A DNA stretch of 64,000 nt. It comes from an uncultured Burkholderiales bacterium. Its GTDB lineage: Bacteria > Pseudomonadota > Gammaproteobacteria > Burkholderiales > Burkholderiaceae_C. The translations under genes were made by a program, and so were the position numbers. Below the pieces are notes generated by a model. The model had not been told where the DNA came from. It made no database searches and was given only the letters and a program-made list of their open reading frames with translations. The stretch covers positions 1 through 64,000 of the forward strand of contig CAIQHG010000049.1 in the NCBI GenBank assembly GCA_903871545.1, given 5' to 3'. This document shows, piece after piece, positions 24,789-35,498 of the stretch (positions are counted from its first letter, which is position 1; each line of letters starts with the position of its first letter).

Positions 24789-26792
24789 TCAATACCTAAC
24801 AATCACAATACCAGGATCCCCAGATATTCCAGCGGAACCCGCATATCCGCCAACTCCCCCATTTCCATCGTTGCCAAAAGTGGTTGGTGCTGTGGGAGCC
24901 ACTGTGAGGCTTGAGCCCCCCGCCCCGCCAGTTGCATAGATGTAGTAGCTTCCTGTAATATTACTTGGGGCGCCAAAACCTCCTAATGGTGCTTGTCCAG
25001 CTCCGGCTGCGCCGCCGCCGCCGCCCTCAGTTGCGCCGACCACAACCGTACCGCCAGCATTCACAGCTGTAGTGAAAGGAGGAATCGCATTTGACCCGGG
25101 CTCGGCGCCTCCGCTTGCACCGGCGCCGGTTCCGCCCTTGCCGCCCAGAGCTGATAGCAATCCAAAATAAGAGGTGTTTCCATCAGAGCCTTTCAATCCG
25201 AGGATCGAAGTAGAGGTGCCAGCTGTACCAGCAGCGCCTCCAGCACCCCCAGCGCCCACAACAATCGAAATAGGACCAGAGGAAGATAAGGTTTGATTAG
25301 GATAGAACATATACCCACCCGCCCCGCCACCAGATCCGTTAATCTTTGTTGCGCCTACAACAGTGGACAAATAATAATTGGCACCTGCGCCGCCCCCTCC
25401 TCCGCCCACAATCAATGCCATTAAACTTAAAACACCGGTGGGTGGAGTCCAGGTAAATTGGTTGTAATTCACAATACCGGTTGTTGGATTTGTCCCTAAT
25501 ATCTCGCTGTTGCTAATTGTGGCTGAGAGCGCAGTTGCAGGACAAGTTAAAGGATTTGCTGTTGAAATACCTGGAATCGTTGTCGCATTGGCAGCCGCAA
25601 CTCCGCATCCTGATAAGACAAAAGGTGTTGTGGATGCGATAGCTGTTGGGGAGTAAGTAAAGGCCAAAATGTTGGGCGGCATTACTATGATTGAAATCGG
25701 AGTGGGGTTTAGTGTTGCATTTGCACCGGGGCAAGTCGCATAGGCGCTAATTTGATAGATGGTCGGGGTAAATCCCACAGGTGCAGAGGAAACAGAGCCT
25801 GCTAAAAGTCCTGAGGTAGTGATGGTAACCCCAGGTGGCATTGGCAAATTACCCTGTGAATAAGTAACGACGCCCCCGCTGCTACAAGTTGCACTGAGTT
25901 GGGTGTTTATATTTGCAATATTGGGTGCTGTCAGGTCGTTGTATATGCCAACAATACCTGAAGAAATCCACGTGATGGTCGGAGCGACAGCAGCAGTAAC
26001 GTTTAAGGAGACCAACGCAGTGTTAGAGTAAACATTGGCTTTTTGGTCGAGGACGTTAAATGAGAAACCGTCAGTTCCTGTGTATCCTGGGTTTGGTGTG
26101 TATAAAAAGGTCCCGGTTGAGCTCACGGTTACAGAGCCGTGAGCTGAGGCTGTAGACAAACCATAGGTCAGTGTATTGCCTTGGACGTTTGTGACGTAGC
26201 TTGCTAAACTTCCAGAAAGTGAAGTGCTGGCTGTTACGTTTAATGCTGCAGCTGGGGAGGTTGCAACTGGGGGAATGTATTGTTGCAATATGGTTACATA
26301 CACGATCCCAGTATTTGAGGTCTGTGTAGCAGATGATATGGAGAAAGAAAATTGATCAGTTACACCGTAAGTATTTGGCTTGGGCGTGTACGTAAATGCA
26401 CCAGTTTTGGCGTTCGTAATTGCAACTGTTCCATAAGAGGGACCTACCAAGGGATTTTGAGTTGTGCTGGTCGTAGCTATCGCATAAGTAACAACTGAGG
26501 AGTTCGTATTCATTGCAGTCAAGTTGTCACTGAGAACTTGGTTCTCATTGACTGTGTATTGAGAGCTCGTTGCGACTTGCAATGGGGCTTGAGTTGCAGT
26601 CGCTGCAGCTGCTGTCGTTGTAGTTGCATTTACACAGGCGTTATTACCAAGTACCCCTACACTTGCGACGCAAGCACTAGAGCCTCCCCCACCTCCGCAT
26701 GAGGTCAGTAAAAGGCTAATAAAGCCTACTGCAACCACTTGCAATAAAGAGGGAGGGACAGGATAAATTCTGGCTATGTATTTTTTCAGCAT
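24789..26792 (-). CDS. Large lipoprotein: cadherin-like repeats plus Gly-rich C-terminal domain
   Basis: A 667-residue protein with a lipobox LLLTSCGGG (Cys at residue 32). After a Thr/Ala-rich linker (about 55-70) come two cadherin-like/tandem-95 units (about 75-270), with GAFTYTPKPNTYGVTDQFSF and GTFLYTPNPGYTGTDGFSF as the repeat cores. An Ig-like putative segment follows (about 275-380). The last 225 residues are very rich in Gly and Ala (LMALIVGGGGGGAGA) and end GIVIVRY. I have seen this Gly-rich domain ending in many surface and phage-tail-like proteins. The likely role is adhesion or surface display. The GC-rich codons of the Gly-rich part differ from neighbours, as expected from composition. 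Confidence 0.82.
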   Translation of the reverse strand: MLKKYIARIYPVPPSLLQVVAVGFISLLLTSCGGGGGSSACVASVGVLGNNACVNATTTTAAAATATQAPLQVATSSQYTVNENQVLSDNLTAMNTNSSVVTYAIATTSTTQNPLVGPSYGTVAITNAKTGAFTYTPKPNTYGVTDQFSFSISSATQTSNTGIVYVTILQQYIPPVATSPAAALNVTASTSLSGSLASYVTNVQGNTLTYGLSTASAHGSVTVSSTGTFLYTPNPGYTGTDGFSFNVLDQKANVYSNTALVSLNVTAAVAPTITWISSGIVGIYNDLTAPNIANINTQLSATCSSGGVVTYSQGNLPMPPGVTITTSGLLAGSVSSAPVGFTPTIYQISAYATCPGANATLNPTPISIIVMPPNILAFTYSPTAIASTTPFVLSGCGVAAANATTIPGISTANPLTCPATALSATISNSEILGTNPTTGIVNYNQFTWTPPTGVLSLMALIVGGGGGGAGANYYLSTVVGATKINGSGGGAGGYMFYPNQTLSSSGPISIVVGAGGAGGAAGTAGTSTSILGLKGSDGNTSYFGLLSALGGKGGTGAGASGGAEPGSNAIPPFTTAVNAGGTVVVGATEGGGGGAAGAGQAPLGGFGAPSNITGSYYIYATGGAGGSSLTVAPTAPTTFGNDGNGGVGGYAGSAGISGDPGIVIVRY

Positions 26793-26881
26793 CTACCTGA
26801 TTCGGTTTGAAAATGAAAATCTTGAGAACAAAAAAAGAATAATTTTTTTATTTATTTCAGGTTAAAAATAATTAAAAAGGA

Positions 26882-29302
26882 TTATTTTTTTAAAGATTGC
26901 AATTTAGCAAATGCTTGTTGCATTGCTGATGCTGGAGAATCGACTGAACTTTTACTTCCTTGATGGCGGGATGGGTTTAATTCTTTTGAAGTGCGCGTTG
27001 GCTTGTGGAAATGGTTAGCGCTGTTTGGGCTGGCATTTTGACTCGAGTCGCTTTCTAGTTTCATTGTTAAAGCGATCCTTGCCCTTGGCACATCAATTGA
27101 CACAACCTTAACGTCCACAATATCGCCTGTTTTAACCACCTCTCGAGCATCTGAGATGTACTTATTGCTTAGTTGGCTCACATGGATCAATCCGTCTTGG
27201 TGTACGCCTAAGTCTACAAAAGCACCAAAAGCAGCAACATTGCTCACAGTTCCTTGCAAAATCATTCCCTCTTTAAGATCCTTTATATCTTTTACGTTGT
27301 CATTTAATTTTGCTACTTTGAAAGTGGGTCTTGGATCTCTTCCCTTTTTCTCTAACTCTTGAAGAATATCTTTAACAGTTATCAGACCCACCCCCTCTTT
27401 TACGAAGAATTCAGGCTTTAAGGATTGAATCTTACTGGGTTGTCCCATTAATTCGTTAACGGGACAACTGGCTTTTAAGATTATCTCTTCAACTATGAAA
27501 TAACTCTCGGGGTGTACCCCTGTCACATCTAGTGGGTTATCACCATCTCTGATTCTAAGAAAACCAGCACTTTGTTCAAACGTCTTGGATCCAAGCCCTG
27601 TTACATCAAGGAGCTGTTTACGGTTTTTAAAGGCCCCATTTTTTTCCCTCCACCGAACAATTGACTGTGCCGTGGTTGTAGAAAGGCCAGATACTCTGGA
27701 CAAAAGTGCAGGACTTGCCGTGTTGAGATCGACGCCTACCGCGTTAACACAATCCTCAACAACTGCCTCTAAAGTTTTATCTAATTGTCCTGGGTTAACG
27801 TCATGCTGGTATTGACCTACTCCAATGGATTTGGGCGTGATCTTGACTAGCTCAGCCAAGGGGTCTTGTAATCTTCTTGCAATACTAGCCGCGCCTCTTA
27901 AAGAGACATCTACGTCGGGCATCTCCTTTGATGCGTATTCGCTTGCGCTGTACACAGAGGCACCTGCTTCACTCACAACAACCTTTTGCAAATTAGAAGG
28001 AATTCCGCCTTTTTTGTGGTGAGCAATCAAAAGTTCAATCAAATCTGCAGCTAACTGATCCGTTTCACGACTTGCTGTACCGTTGCCTATGGCTATCAGA
28101 TTGACCTTGTGGGTCACACACAGTTTAAACAAAGTATCAAGTGATCCAGTCCAATCGCGCCTAGGCTCATGAGGATAGACCGTAGAGGTGTCCAAGAGCT
28201 TGCCCGTCTCATCCACCACGGCTACCTTAACACCCGTGCGAATGCCAGGATCTAATCCCATGACAACGCGTCGTCCTGCAGGAGCGGCGAGCAACAAGTC
28301 CCTTAAGTTGTCAGCAAAAACCTTTATGGCGACTTGCTCTGCATTTTCACGCAGGCGAGTCAACAAGTCTCGCTCAATAGATAAACTAAGCTTCACTCGC
28401 CAAGCCCAACTTACGCATTTTCTAATAAAGTCGTCCCCTTTTCTGCCTTGATGAGTCCATTTGATTTGTTCACCAATTCGTGCTTGGGCCAACAATTCAG
28501 TTCGCGAAAGAGTGGCTTTGGAGAGCTCGGAATCTGTTTGTGGCAACTCTGGAATTTCTATTTGTAAAGACAATATACCAAGCGTGCGACCCCGAAGTGA
28601 AGCAAGTACACGGTGAGAGGGCATTTTGATTAAGGGCTCAGAATAATCGAAATAATCTTGAAATTTAATTGAATCTGCAATAGGCTCTTTGAGTTTAACT
28701 TGGCTGCTTTTGAGCGCTGCGTTTGACCATAACCACTCTCTAAGAGTTTGGACTAACTGGGGATCTTCAGAGAATCGCTCGGACAAAATATCCCTTACTC
28801 CGTCAAGAACTTTTTGCGCAGTTGTGAAGTCCCCACCTTCCACCGCGAGTGGATCACCCTCTGGTCTTATAAAAGGCTGTGCTTGCTCGATTGGATCGAG
28901 TGCAGGGCCATTAAAAAGTAAATCAGCAAGGGCCTCTAGGCCGGCCTCTTTTGCTATCTGTCCTTTTGTCCTTCTTTTTGGTTTAAAGGGCAAATAAAGG
29001 TCTTCAAGAATTACCTTGGTAGATGCATTTTGGATTTGACTTTGCAATTCAGGGGTTAATTTACCCTGTGACTCAATGCTTTTCAAAACAGTTTCTCTAC
29101 GCTCACCTAATTCTCTCAGGTAAAACAGTCTTACCTCAAGTTCTCTAAGCTGGATGTCGTCGAGCCCCCCCGTAGCTTCTTTTCTATAACGAGCTATAAA
29201 AGGGACCGTCGCACCTTCATCCAAAAGTGATACGGCGGCCTGAACTTGGTCGGTTTTAACGGAAAGCTCTTTAGAGATTTGTTGAACAATTTGGAGATTC
29301 AT
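26882..29302 (-). CDS. tex: Transcription accessory protein Tex
   Basis: An 806-residue RNA-binding protein in the standard Tex order. The N-terminal helical domain contains VPFIARYRKEATGGLDD. A YqgF/RNase H-like domain follows (MGLDPGIRTGVKVAVVD, about residue 345). Tandem helix-hairpin-helix motifs come next (VGVDLNTASPALLSRVSGL, about 525-590). An S1 domain closes the core (GTVSNVAAFGAFVDLGVHQD, about 670-745), with a basic tail. It acts in transcription and ribosomal RNA-related processes and is required for toxin expression in Bordetella. A complete gene on its own, separated by 162 bp from the SDR gene upstream. Confidence 0.95.
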   Translation of the reverse strand: MNLQIVQQISKELSVKTDQVQAAVSLLDEGATVPFIARYRKEATGGLDDIQLRELEVRLFYLRELGERRETVLKSIESQGKLTPELQSQIQNASTKVILEDLYLPFKPKRRTKGQIAKEAGLEALADLLFNGPALDPIEQAQPFIRPEGDPLAVEGGDFTTAQKVLDGVRDILSERFSEDPQLVQTLREWLWSNAALKSSQVKLKEPIADSIKFQDYFDYSEPLIKMPSHRVLASLRGRTLGILSLQIEIPELPQTDSELSKATLSRTELLAQARIGEQIKWTHQGRKGDDFIRKCVSWAWRVKLSLSIERDLLTRLRENAEQVAIKVFADNLRDLLLAAPAGRRVVMGLDPGIRTGVKVAVVDETGKLLDTSTVYPHEPRRDWTGSLDTLFKLCVTHKVNLIAIGNGTASRETDQLAADLIELLIAHHKKGGIPSNLQKVVVSEAGASVYSASEYASKEMPDVDVSLRGAASIARRLQDPLAELVKITPKSIGVGQYQHDVNPGQLDKTLEAVVEDCVNAVGVDLNTASPALLSRVSGLSTTTAQSIVRWREKNGAFKNRKQLLDVTGLGSKTFEQSAGFLRIRDGDNPLDVTGVHPESYFIVEEIILKASCPVNELMGQPSKIQSLKPEFFVKEGVGLITVKDILQELEKKGRDPRPTFKVAKLNDNVKDIKDLKEGMILQGTVSNVAAFGAFVDLGVHQDGLIHVSQLSNKYISDAREVVKTGDIVDVKVVSIDVPRARIALTMKLESDSSQNASPNSANHFHKPTRTSKELNPSRHQGSKSSVDSPASAMQQAFAKLQSLKK

Positions 29303-29464
29303 AAAGATAGAAATTTAAGCAGTTGCACTTGCTTTTATAGAGTAGTAAGGATGCAGTGGTGCGGTAGATGAAAAAAAATGAGCGCAGAGTGTTTAATCAA
29401 ATCAATCTTAAGGCTACTAATAAGGTGGCCTGTTTTTAACTTGAACGTGACGCCTAGGAACTAT

Positions 29465-30385
29465 CTAAGCTCTCAGAGCAGACTTAAGCTCCAATCCAAT
29501 TTGGGGACGCTTGGCAAAAGGATCGGGAGGCTGTTTATTGTCTAATATAGCGACCATTCGCTCCCTAACGTTTTCAAGTGCATGAGGATGACTGAAGATA
29601 TAAAACTGATTATTTTCTACCGCTTCAAACACTACGGCAGCTATCTCAGCAGCGCTCACTTTGCCAGAGTTGACCGCTTTATCAAGCATTTGTTTGCCAA
29701 TGAGTTGGCTCTGAGTAACTGATTTCTCTGGGCCTGCATTCACCCCAGTTGAGTCGTAAAAACTTTGATTAATAGATGTGGGTACAAAATAGGGGCACAA
29801 CACACTTGCACTAATTTGCTCGGTTACAAGTGCAAGGTCTTGAAAAAGGGTTTCCGTTAAAGCCATGACCCCGTGTTTGCTTACGTTATAAATTCCCATG
29901 TTCGGGGGGGTTAAAAGGCCCGCCATACTGGCGGTGTTTACTATGTGTCCTCGCCATGCAGGGTCTAGTTTTGCAGCTTTTAGCATGAGGGGTGTAAATA
30001 ATCTCACCCCGTTGATCACGCCCATCAAATTTACTCCTAACACTCTCTCCCAATCCTGGGATGTGTGCTCCCAAATCAAACCTCCGCCCGATATTCCAGC
30101 ATTATTGATGACCAAGTTTGGAGTTGGGTGGTGTTTAAATATTTCTTGAGAAACACTCTCCATCTCGGAGCAGTTTGAGACATCAACTGAAAAGTATTTG
30201 ATTCGGATTCCTGTTTGTTTGTAAACCGATTCAATCTCTTGTGAGGCCTGCTTTAATCGGTCTTCATGGACATCGATTAGCAAAAGATGCATGCCCAGAC
30301 TGGCTGCTTTTTTGGAAAACTCTAACCCTAGCCCCGAGGCTGCGCCGGTGATTAGAGCGGTTTTATTTTTAAAATCTTTAAACAA
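29465..30385 (-). CDS. SDR-family oxidoreductase
   Basis: A 306-residue short-chain dehydrogenase with the NAD(P) motif TGAASGLGLEF, NNAG (INNAGISGGG) and the catalytic YNVSK in MGIYNVSKHGVM. FHHP-type longer C-terminus suggests the fatty-acid or steroid group rather than FabG. It is the last gene of the minus-strand group acyl-CoA synthetase-thioesterase-GST-SDR (gaps of 147, 42 and 47 bp), all connected with fatty-acyl or lipophilic substrates. The exact substrate cannot be read. Confidence 0.9.
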   Translation of the reverse strand: MFKDFKNKTALITGAASGLGLEFSKKAASLGMHLLLIDVHEDRLKQASQEIESVYKQTGIRIKYFSVDVSNCSEMESVSQEIFKHHPTPNLVINNAGISGGGLIWEHTSQDWERVLGVNLMGVINGVRLFTPLMLKAAKLDPAWRGHIVNTASMAGLLTPPNMGIYNVSKHGVMALTETLFQDLALVTEQISASVLCPYFVPTSINQSFYDSTGVNAGPEKSVTQSQLIGKQMLDKAVNSGKVSAAEIAAVVFEAVENNQFYIFSHPHALENVRERMVAILDNKQPPDPFAKRPQIGLELKSALRA

Positions 30386-30432
30386 ATCGAGTTCCTATTT
30401 TTGCCCATATCTTGTCCATGTATGTACTTATC

Positions 30433-31368
30433 TTATTGCGCCAGTTTCAGTATGAAACCATTTCTAGGGAAATGTACATGCACTGTGCCAGCTCGGGCAT
30501 CGGTGCGATCAAGAGTAAAACGGGTTTTTGTTGCCGATAACAATTTTCCGTGCGTTGGTTCAACTCCAAAACTCTCTGCTTGGATAATCACTGACGAGCC
30601 CAGTGGTATGGAATGCGCATCCTCAAATATCTCATTTTGTAAAGGCTTGGGTTTCGCATTTGAACTGATTTTTAACGCCTCTAATGAAGAAATTTCTGAT
30701 TGCCCAACAGCCCCCCACTGCGACATAGCTTCGTACCATTTTTTAATTTCTGGGGTTGCATCTAATATGTAACTCAGATTTGGCACATTGTTAACTGTAA
30801 ACCAGATGGGATGAAAAGCAGAAAAATCAGCTATGCTGGGTTGTTCACCACAAAGGTATGGTTGACTCTCCAAAATATTGGCCAGCCTACGAAGGTAACT
30901 TTTATAGGTCATTGTGGCCTCTGGGGGAGACATTCTGGGCTGTCCTCCTCTCATTGCACTTCGATCAGCCGCAAATGCCTTTGCAGCTTCTGCTCCCATT
31001 AAGGCAAAAACATGTTCAGCCCCCTTGGGCTGAAAGTTATAGGCCATTGCAACAGGAAACAACAAGGTATCAGCCCAATGGGCCAAAGTACGCGCCAACC
31101 CCTTTTGCGAATCGGGATAAAGGGTAGGAGCAGGAGATAGTTGCTCTAAAACATCTGAGATTAGGGCTGTATCGCAGTAAATGTCTGCACCTATCTGCAA
31201 AACGGGAGTGCGCCTGTGTCCTCCTGTGAGAGCGACTAAATCAGGCTTTGGCATGATCTTTGGAATTTGAACGCTTACCCAGGGAAGTTTTTTAAAACCA
31301 AGAATTCTTCTCACCTTCTCAGCAAATGGGGATAATGAGTAATGATGGAGAAGAGTTGTGTTTTGCAT
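30433..31368 (-). CDS. Glutathione S-transferase-like protein with C-terminal extension
   Basis: A 311-residue protein. The thioredoxin-like half (about 5-80) has LHHYSLSPFAEKVRRILGF and the cis-Pro motif RTPVLQIG, followed by the GST helical domain (about 90-235) with LCGEQPSIADFSAFHPIWF. An extra 65 residues after the GST core (VIIQAESFGVEPTHGKLLSA and following) form a predicted beta-rich add-on. Ser in SPFAEK is at the usual catalytic position. It is 42 bp downstream of the thioesterase gene. Substrate and need for glutathione are unknown. Confidence 0.85.
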   Translation of the reverse strand: MQNTTLLHHYSLSPFAEKVRRILGFKKLPWVSVQIPKIMPKPDLVALTGGHRRTPVLQIGADIYCDTALISDVLEQLSPAPTLYPDSQKGLARTLAHWADTLLFPVAMAYNFQPKGAEHVFALMGAEAAKAFAADRSAMRGGQPRMSPPEATMTYKSYLRRLANILESQPYLCGEQPSIADFSAFHPIWFTVNNVPNLSYILDATPEIKKWYEAMSQWGAVGQSEISSLEALKISSNAKPKPLQNEIFEDAHSIPLGSSVIIQAESFGVEPTHGKLLSATKTRFTLDRTDARAGTVHVHFPRNGFILKLAQ

Positions 31369-31410
31369 TTTTTACCTTTATATAAATTTAAGAAATTATT
31401 AGGCAAAGAT

Positions 31411-31845
31411 TTAGCCGACCTCAGTTTGTCTTTGCACGTATCGAAAGGTTCCCGTGGAGTGGGCACACAACTCGCCCTGCTCATTCAAAACCTTGGATTC
31501 AACGAAGGCAGTTGATTTGGTTCTATGAAGCAATTCTCCCAAAGCCGTTAGTTTTCCGTACGAGGGTCTGAGAAAAGTACTTTTCATCTCTATTGTGACT
31601 ATTGCGAGGGATTTATCTACGCTTCTGGCCGCCGTGGCCATGCTCACATCCATCAAAGTCATCACTGCACCCCCATGCGCAACTTCAAAAGAGTTTAAAT
31701 GCTCAGCAGTTGGCGTGTAAATAATTTGGGATTTCCCATTTTCAAAAAAATCAAGGATAAATCCCAACTCCTTTACAAAGGGTATGAGAATACCGAATCC
31801 CCTTAGGGGGTCTGCTAAATTATCTACTGAAGTTGTTTGGTTCAT
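31411..31845 (-). CDS. PaaI-type hotdog thioesterase
   Basis: A 144-residue hotdog-fold protein with AHGGAVMTLMDVSMATAARS, the family core, in which Asp/His lie at the active site. It ends with RYVQRQ. The family hydrolyses aryl- or acyl-CoA thioesters that build up in degradation pathways. Its position between an acyl-CoA synthetase and a GST/SDR pair suits salvage of CoA from unwanted acyl-CoA. Confidence 0.88.
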   Translation of the reverse strand: MNQTTSVDNLADPLRGFGILIPFVKELGFILDFFENGKSQIIYTPTAEHLNSFEVAHGGAVMTLMDVSMATAARSVDKSLAIVTIEMKSTFLRPSYGKLTALGELLHRTKSTAFVESKVLNEQGELCAHSTGTFRYVQRQTEVG

Positions 31846-31992
31846 TTAAGATAAACCCCCGAATAGGGGTTGGAATTGATGCGCAATAATATTAAAAACT
31901 TATAAATTTCAACAACTTACAGTCAATTGTAAATGTAAAAAAAGTCGAAAAATGACTTTCACAATGGGCTAAAGGTTACTGATTATGAGTCC

Positions 31993-33624
31993 TTAAATGA
32001 CGGGCAAATTGTAATCTTTTAAATGCTCTCTAAGTTTGGTTTTGAGCATCTTTCCAGTACCACCTAATGGAATCGCATCCACAAAAATAACATCATCTGG
32101 AATTTGCCATTTGGCAATTTTGCCCTCGTAAAAGGCCAGTAAATCCTGTTTTTCCAATTTATGATCTGCTCGTTTCACAACCACAACTATGGGGCGCTCA
32201 TCCCACTTAGGATGACTAACTCCAATACAGGCAGCCATCATGACAGCGGGATGGGCCATGGCAATATTTTCAATCTCAATAGAGCTGATCCATTCCCCTC
32301 CAGATTTAATGACATCTTTTGAGCGATCAGTAATTTGAATGAATCCGTCAGGGTCTATGGTTGCTACATCCCCAGTTGGGAACCAACCGTCAACCAAAGG
32401 AGAAGGTCCGTCATTTTTGTAGTAATTCTCGATAACCCAGGGACCTTTGACGTATAAATCACCAAAAGCTACACCGTTATGAGGGAGCAACTCACCAGAT
32501 TCTGCAACGATTTTTAACTCAACACCAAAAATAGCACGGCCTTGTTTGAGGCGAAGTTTTAATTGATCTTCCTTTGACAGTTTGAGATGCTTATTTTTAA
32601 GCGTAGATAAAGTGCCCAGGGGACTCATCTCAGTCATCCCCCAGGCATGCAGAACCTCGACACCGTAATCATCTCTGAATGAATTGATCATAGCCGGAGG
32701 ACAAGCTGAGCCGCCTATAACGGTTCTTTGCAATGATGAGAATTTAAGGCCCAACGGGCGCATGTAATTGAGAAGCATTTGCCAGACCGTGGGGACTCCT
32801 GCAGCGAAGGTTACCCCCTCTTGCTCAATCAACTCGTATACTGATTTACCGTCAAGTGCTGGGCCTGGAAATACTATTTTTGCACCACTAATTGCACACC
32901 CATAGGGTAGCCCCCAAGCGTTCACATGGAACATGGGTACCACGGGCAGCACGCTGTCTCTGGCGGATACACACATAACATCTGGCAAAGCTATAGCATA
33001 GGCATGCAAAATGGTGGAGCGGTGACTATAAAGTGCTGCTTTTGGATTTCCAGTCGTCCCGCTTGTGTAGCACATACTTGATGCGGTATTTTCATCAAAG
33101 GTTGGCCAAATATAGTCATCAATATTGTGTGGTTTTATCCAACCCTCATAGCTCACCGTAATTGGTAAATCTGCGTCTTTGGGCAATGCTGATTCATCAC
33201 AAAGAGCAACCCAGTATTTAACACTAGGACAACGACTATGAATGGCTTTAATGATGGGTAAAAATGTGGTGTCAAAACACAAAACAGTGTCCTGAGCGTG
33301 ATTGATAATCCAAACAATCTGATCTGGATGAAGCCTGGGATTGAGGGTATGGAGTACTCTTTCGCTCCCACTTACGCCGTAATACAACTCTAGATGTCTA
33401 TATCCATTCCAAGCAAGGGTTGCTACGCGCTCGCCGCCGGGGATTGCCCAAGAGTCAAGGGCTTTTGCTACTTTTTTAGAGCGAATTGCAACTTCTGACC
33501 AATTACTTCGGTGCACATCGCCCTCGACTCTTTTGGATATAACTTCAGAATCACCATGATGATTTGCGGCAAAGTCAATTAAGGAAGAAATCAGTAAATG
33601 ATCGCCTTGCATTAATCCGAGCAT
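31993..33624 (-). CDS. Acyl-CoA synthetase (AMP-forming, fatty-acid type)
   Basis: A 543-residue adenylate-forming enzyme. The P-loop [16 protein letters not shown], the [13 protein letters not shown]8-linker region and the catalytic Lys in [15 protein letters not shown] are intact. [11 protein letters not shown] matches the medium/long-chain acyl-CoA synthetase (AlkK-like) group. It activates a fatty or related acid with ATP and CoA. First gene of a minus-strand cluster of four lipid genes. The 299 bp upstream (33625-33923), shared with the divergent selO, are AT-rich and hold no recognisable gene. Confidence 0.92.
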   Translation of the reverse strand: MLGLMQGDHLLISSLIDFAANHHGDSEVISKRVEGDVHRSNWSEVAIRSKKVAKALDSWAIPGGERVATLAWNGYRHLELYYGVSGSERVLHTLNPRLHPDQIVWIINHAQDTVLCFDTTFLPIIKAIHSRCPSVKYWVALCDESALPKDADLPITVSYEGWIKPHNIDDYIWPTFDENTASSMCYTSGTTGNPKAALYSHRSTILHAYAIALPDVMCVSARDSVLPVVPMFHVNAWGLPYGCAISGAKIVFPGPALDGKSVYELIEQEGVTFAAGVPTVWQMLLNYMRPLGLKFSSLQRTVIGGSACPPAMINSFRDDYGVEVLHAWGMTEMSPLGTLSTLKNKHLKLSKEDQLKLRLKQGRAIFGVELKIVAESGELLPHNGVAFGDLYVKGPWVIENYYKNDGPSPLVDGWFPTGDVATIDPDGFIQITDRSKDVIKSGGEWISSIEIENIAMAHPAVMMAACIGVSHPKWDERPIVVVVKRADHKLEKQDLLAFYEGKIAKWQIPDDVIFVDAIPLGGTGKMLKTKLREHLKDYNLPVI

Positions 33625-33923
33625 ACTTGTCCTTATTATTTTTTATTAACGTTGAATCTTAAATGTGATTAAAAAAATTACATTTCTCTATTTCCTACAG
33701 TATTGTGCCTAAAAAATGTAGCTCAATTACCTGTTAGATTCCCCTAGTGCGTTAAAGGGTTATTTTTTACTCACTTGTCAACCCTACTCAGATTATTTAC
33801 TACCCAAATAACAAAAGGCCAAACTAAGGGGATTTAGAGCTATTTTTCAGTTGCACTTTTCAAATGCAGTTCAAAGAATGCTCTTTTTTCTCAACTTTTT
33901 GTAATTAAGGTCATAATTAATGT

Positions 33924-35498
33924 ATGTTAAAAGTACCCAAACCCGATTTAGGACTGCCTTGGTCCAATCGATTCCTCACCTTAGGAGAGGAATTTTTTAC
34001 TCGCCTAGAGCCGACCCCACTGCCGCGGGTGCACTGGGTTAACTGTCATTTATCTTTTGCTAAAGAGTTGGGACTTCCAACAAACATTTTTGAGAGTACA
34101 GATGTTTTGAATGTGCTCAGTGGAGGCGGGACTTTCCAGGGAAGTGATCCTGTAGCAAGTGTTTACAGCGGGCACCAGTTCGGGCATTGGGCGGGTCAAT
34201 TAGGCGACGGGAGAGCCATTTACTTAGGGGAGATTCAAACTCCAAGGGGTAACTATGAGTTGCAACTAAAAGGGGCTGGTAAAACACCCTACTCCCGCTC
34301 AGGAGACGGGCGCGCAGTGCTTCGCTCCAGTATTCGCGAATTTCTCTGCTCTGAGGCAATGAACGCGTTAACCGTTCCCACGACTCGGGCCTTATGTATC
34401 ACCGGCTCTGCAGGAGTCGTTTACAGAGAAGAGGTGGAAACTGCGGCCATTGTGACCAGAATGGCGCCTAGTTTTATAAGATTTGGACATTTTGAGCATT
34501 TTGCAGCGAGAGGACAAATTGACAAACTCAAAGATTTAGCAGATTTTGTTATTCGAGAATACTCCACTCTTTTGGTTGACCCGAAAGAGCAAAGCTTTTA
34601 CCCTAACGAGGAGATTAAAAAGCTCATTCAAGGAAATATATACGCCCTACTGCTCTACCGGGTAACCCTCAAAACCGCCAGACTAATTGCTCTTTGGCAA
34701 TCTGTAGGCTTTTGTCACGGGGTGATGAACACTGATAATATGAGCATACTGGGATTGACGCTCGATTACGGTCCGTTCCAGTTCATGGATGATTACGATA
34801 AGAATCACATCTGTAATCACTCAGACCATTCTGGAAGGTACGCCTTTGATCAACAACCGAATATTGGCTATTGGAATTTATACTGCTTAGGCCAAGCCCT
34901 TTTACCCTTAATAAAAGACAAAGATCTCACTGTGCAGTGTTTGGATGTCTACAAATCGGCTTATCAAGAATTCGCCCTTGAATCTAGCCTTAAAAAATTA
35001 GGGCTTGAGACCATAAAATTAGAAACGCAGGCAAGTGACTTGGTAAAAAAAATAGACTCTATCATGGAGATTCAGGGTATTGATTTCACTATCTTTTGGA
35101 GAACGCTGAGCCAATGTGTGTCAAAAATTGAAATGACGCTCGACAAGGGCAACCCCCAGGACAGGGATTACTTTAAGGCAGTTAATAAAATGATGACTCA
35201 TCCCCAAGCCCAACTTTTATGGGCTAAGTGGGTGCCAAACTATTTGGAATTTTTGTTTGGACAAAGCTTAAGTCCCAATGAAATTGGTCAAAAGATGCTA
35301 AAAAACAATCCTAAATATGTGCTTCGCAACCACTTGGGAGAAATGGCCATACAAAAGGCTCAAAAAGGTGACTTTTCAGAAATAGAAATACTCCTTAGAA
35401 TACTCACAAATCCGTATGACGAACATATAGAATTTGAATCTTTTGCTAGCACGCCCCCTGAGTGGGCTAAATCTATATCAATAAGTTGCTCCTCATGA
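33924..35498 (+). CDS. selO: Protein adenylyltransferase SelO
   Basis: A 524-residue pseudokinase-fold enzyme (YdiU/UPF0061). It shows [40 protein letters not shown] and [20 protein letters not shown]. SelO transfers AMP to protein Ser, Thr or Tyr and affects glutathionylation in oxidative stress. The C-terminus ends SCSS: the Cys three residues from the end matches the redox residue at the same position (Sec in animals, Cys in E. coli, as I recall). The stop overlaps the msrB start (ATGA at 35495-35498), so both are made together. Confidence 0.95.
   Translation: MLKVPKPDLGLPWSNRFLTLGEEFFTRLEPTPLPRVHWVNCHLSFAKELGLPTNIFESTDVLNVLSGGGTFQGSDPVASVYSGHQFGHWAGQLGDGRAIYLGEIQTPRGNYELQLKGAGKTPYSRSGDGRAVLRSSIREFLCSEAMNALTVPTTRALCITGSAGVVYREEVETAAIVTRMAPSFIRFGHFEHFAARGQIDKLKDLADFVIREYSTLLVDPKEQSFYPNEEIKKLIQGNIYALLLYRVTLKTARLIALWQSVGFCHGVMNTDNMSILGLTLDYGPFQFMDDYDKNHICNHSDHSGRYAFDQQPNIGYWNLYCLGQALLPLIKDKDLTVQCLDVYKSAYQEFALESSLKKLGLETIKLETQASDLVKKIDSIMEIQGIDFTIFWRTLSQCVSKIEMTLDKGNPQDRDYFKAVNKMMTHPQAQLLWAKWVPNYLEFLFGQSLSPNEIGQKMLKNNPKYVLRNHLGEMAIQKAQKGDFSEIEILLRILTNPYDEHIEFESFASTPPEWAKSISISCSS

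Noticed and set aside
24776-24802. Overlap of the small lipoprotein with the Gly-rich lipoprotein gene
   Set aside because: The internal ATG 24775 has a good Shine-Dalgarno and gives a better signal peptide, so no overlap is needed.
28188-28451. Plus-strand ORFs opposite tex (also 27585-27815 and 28689-28997)
   Set aside because: All are frame shadows of tex; their sequences have no family signal and no ribosome sites.
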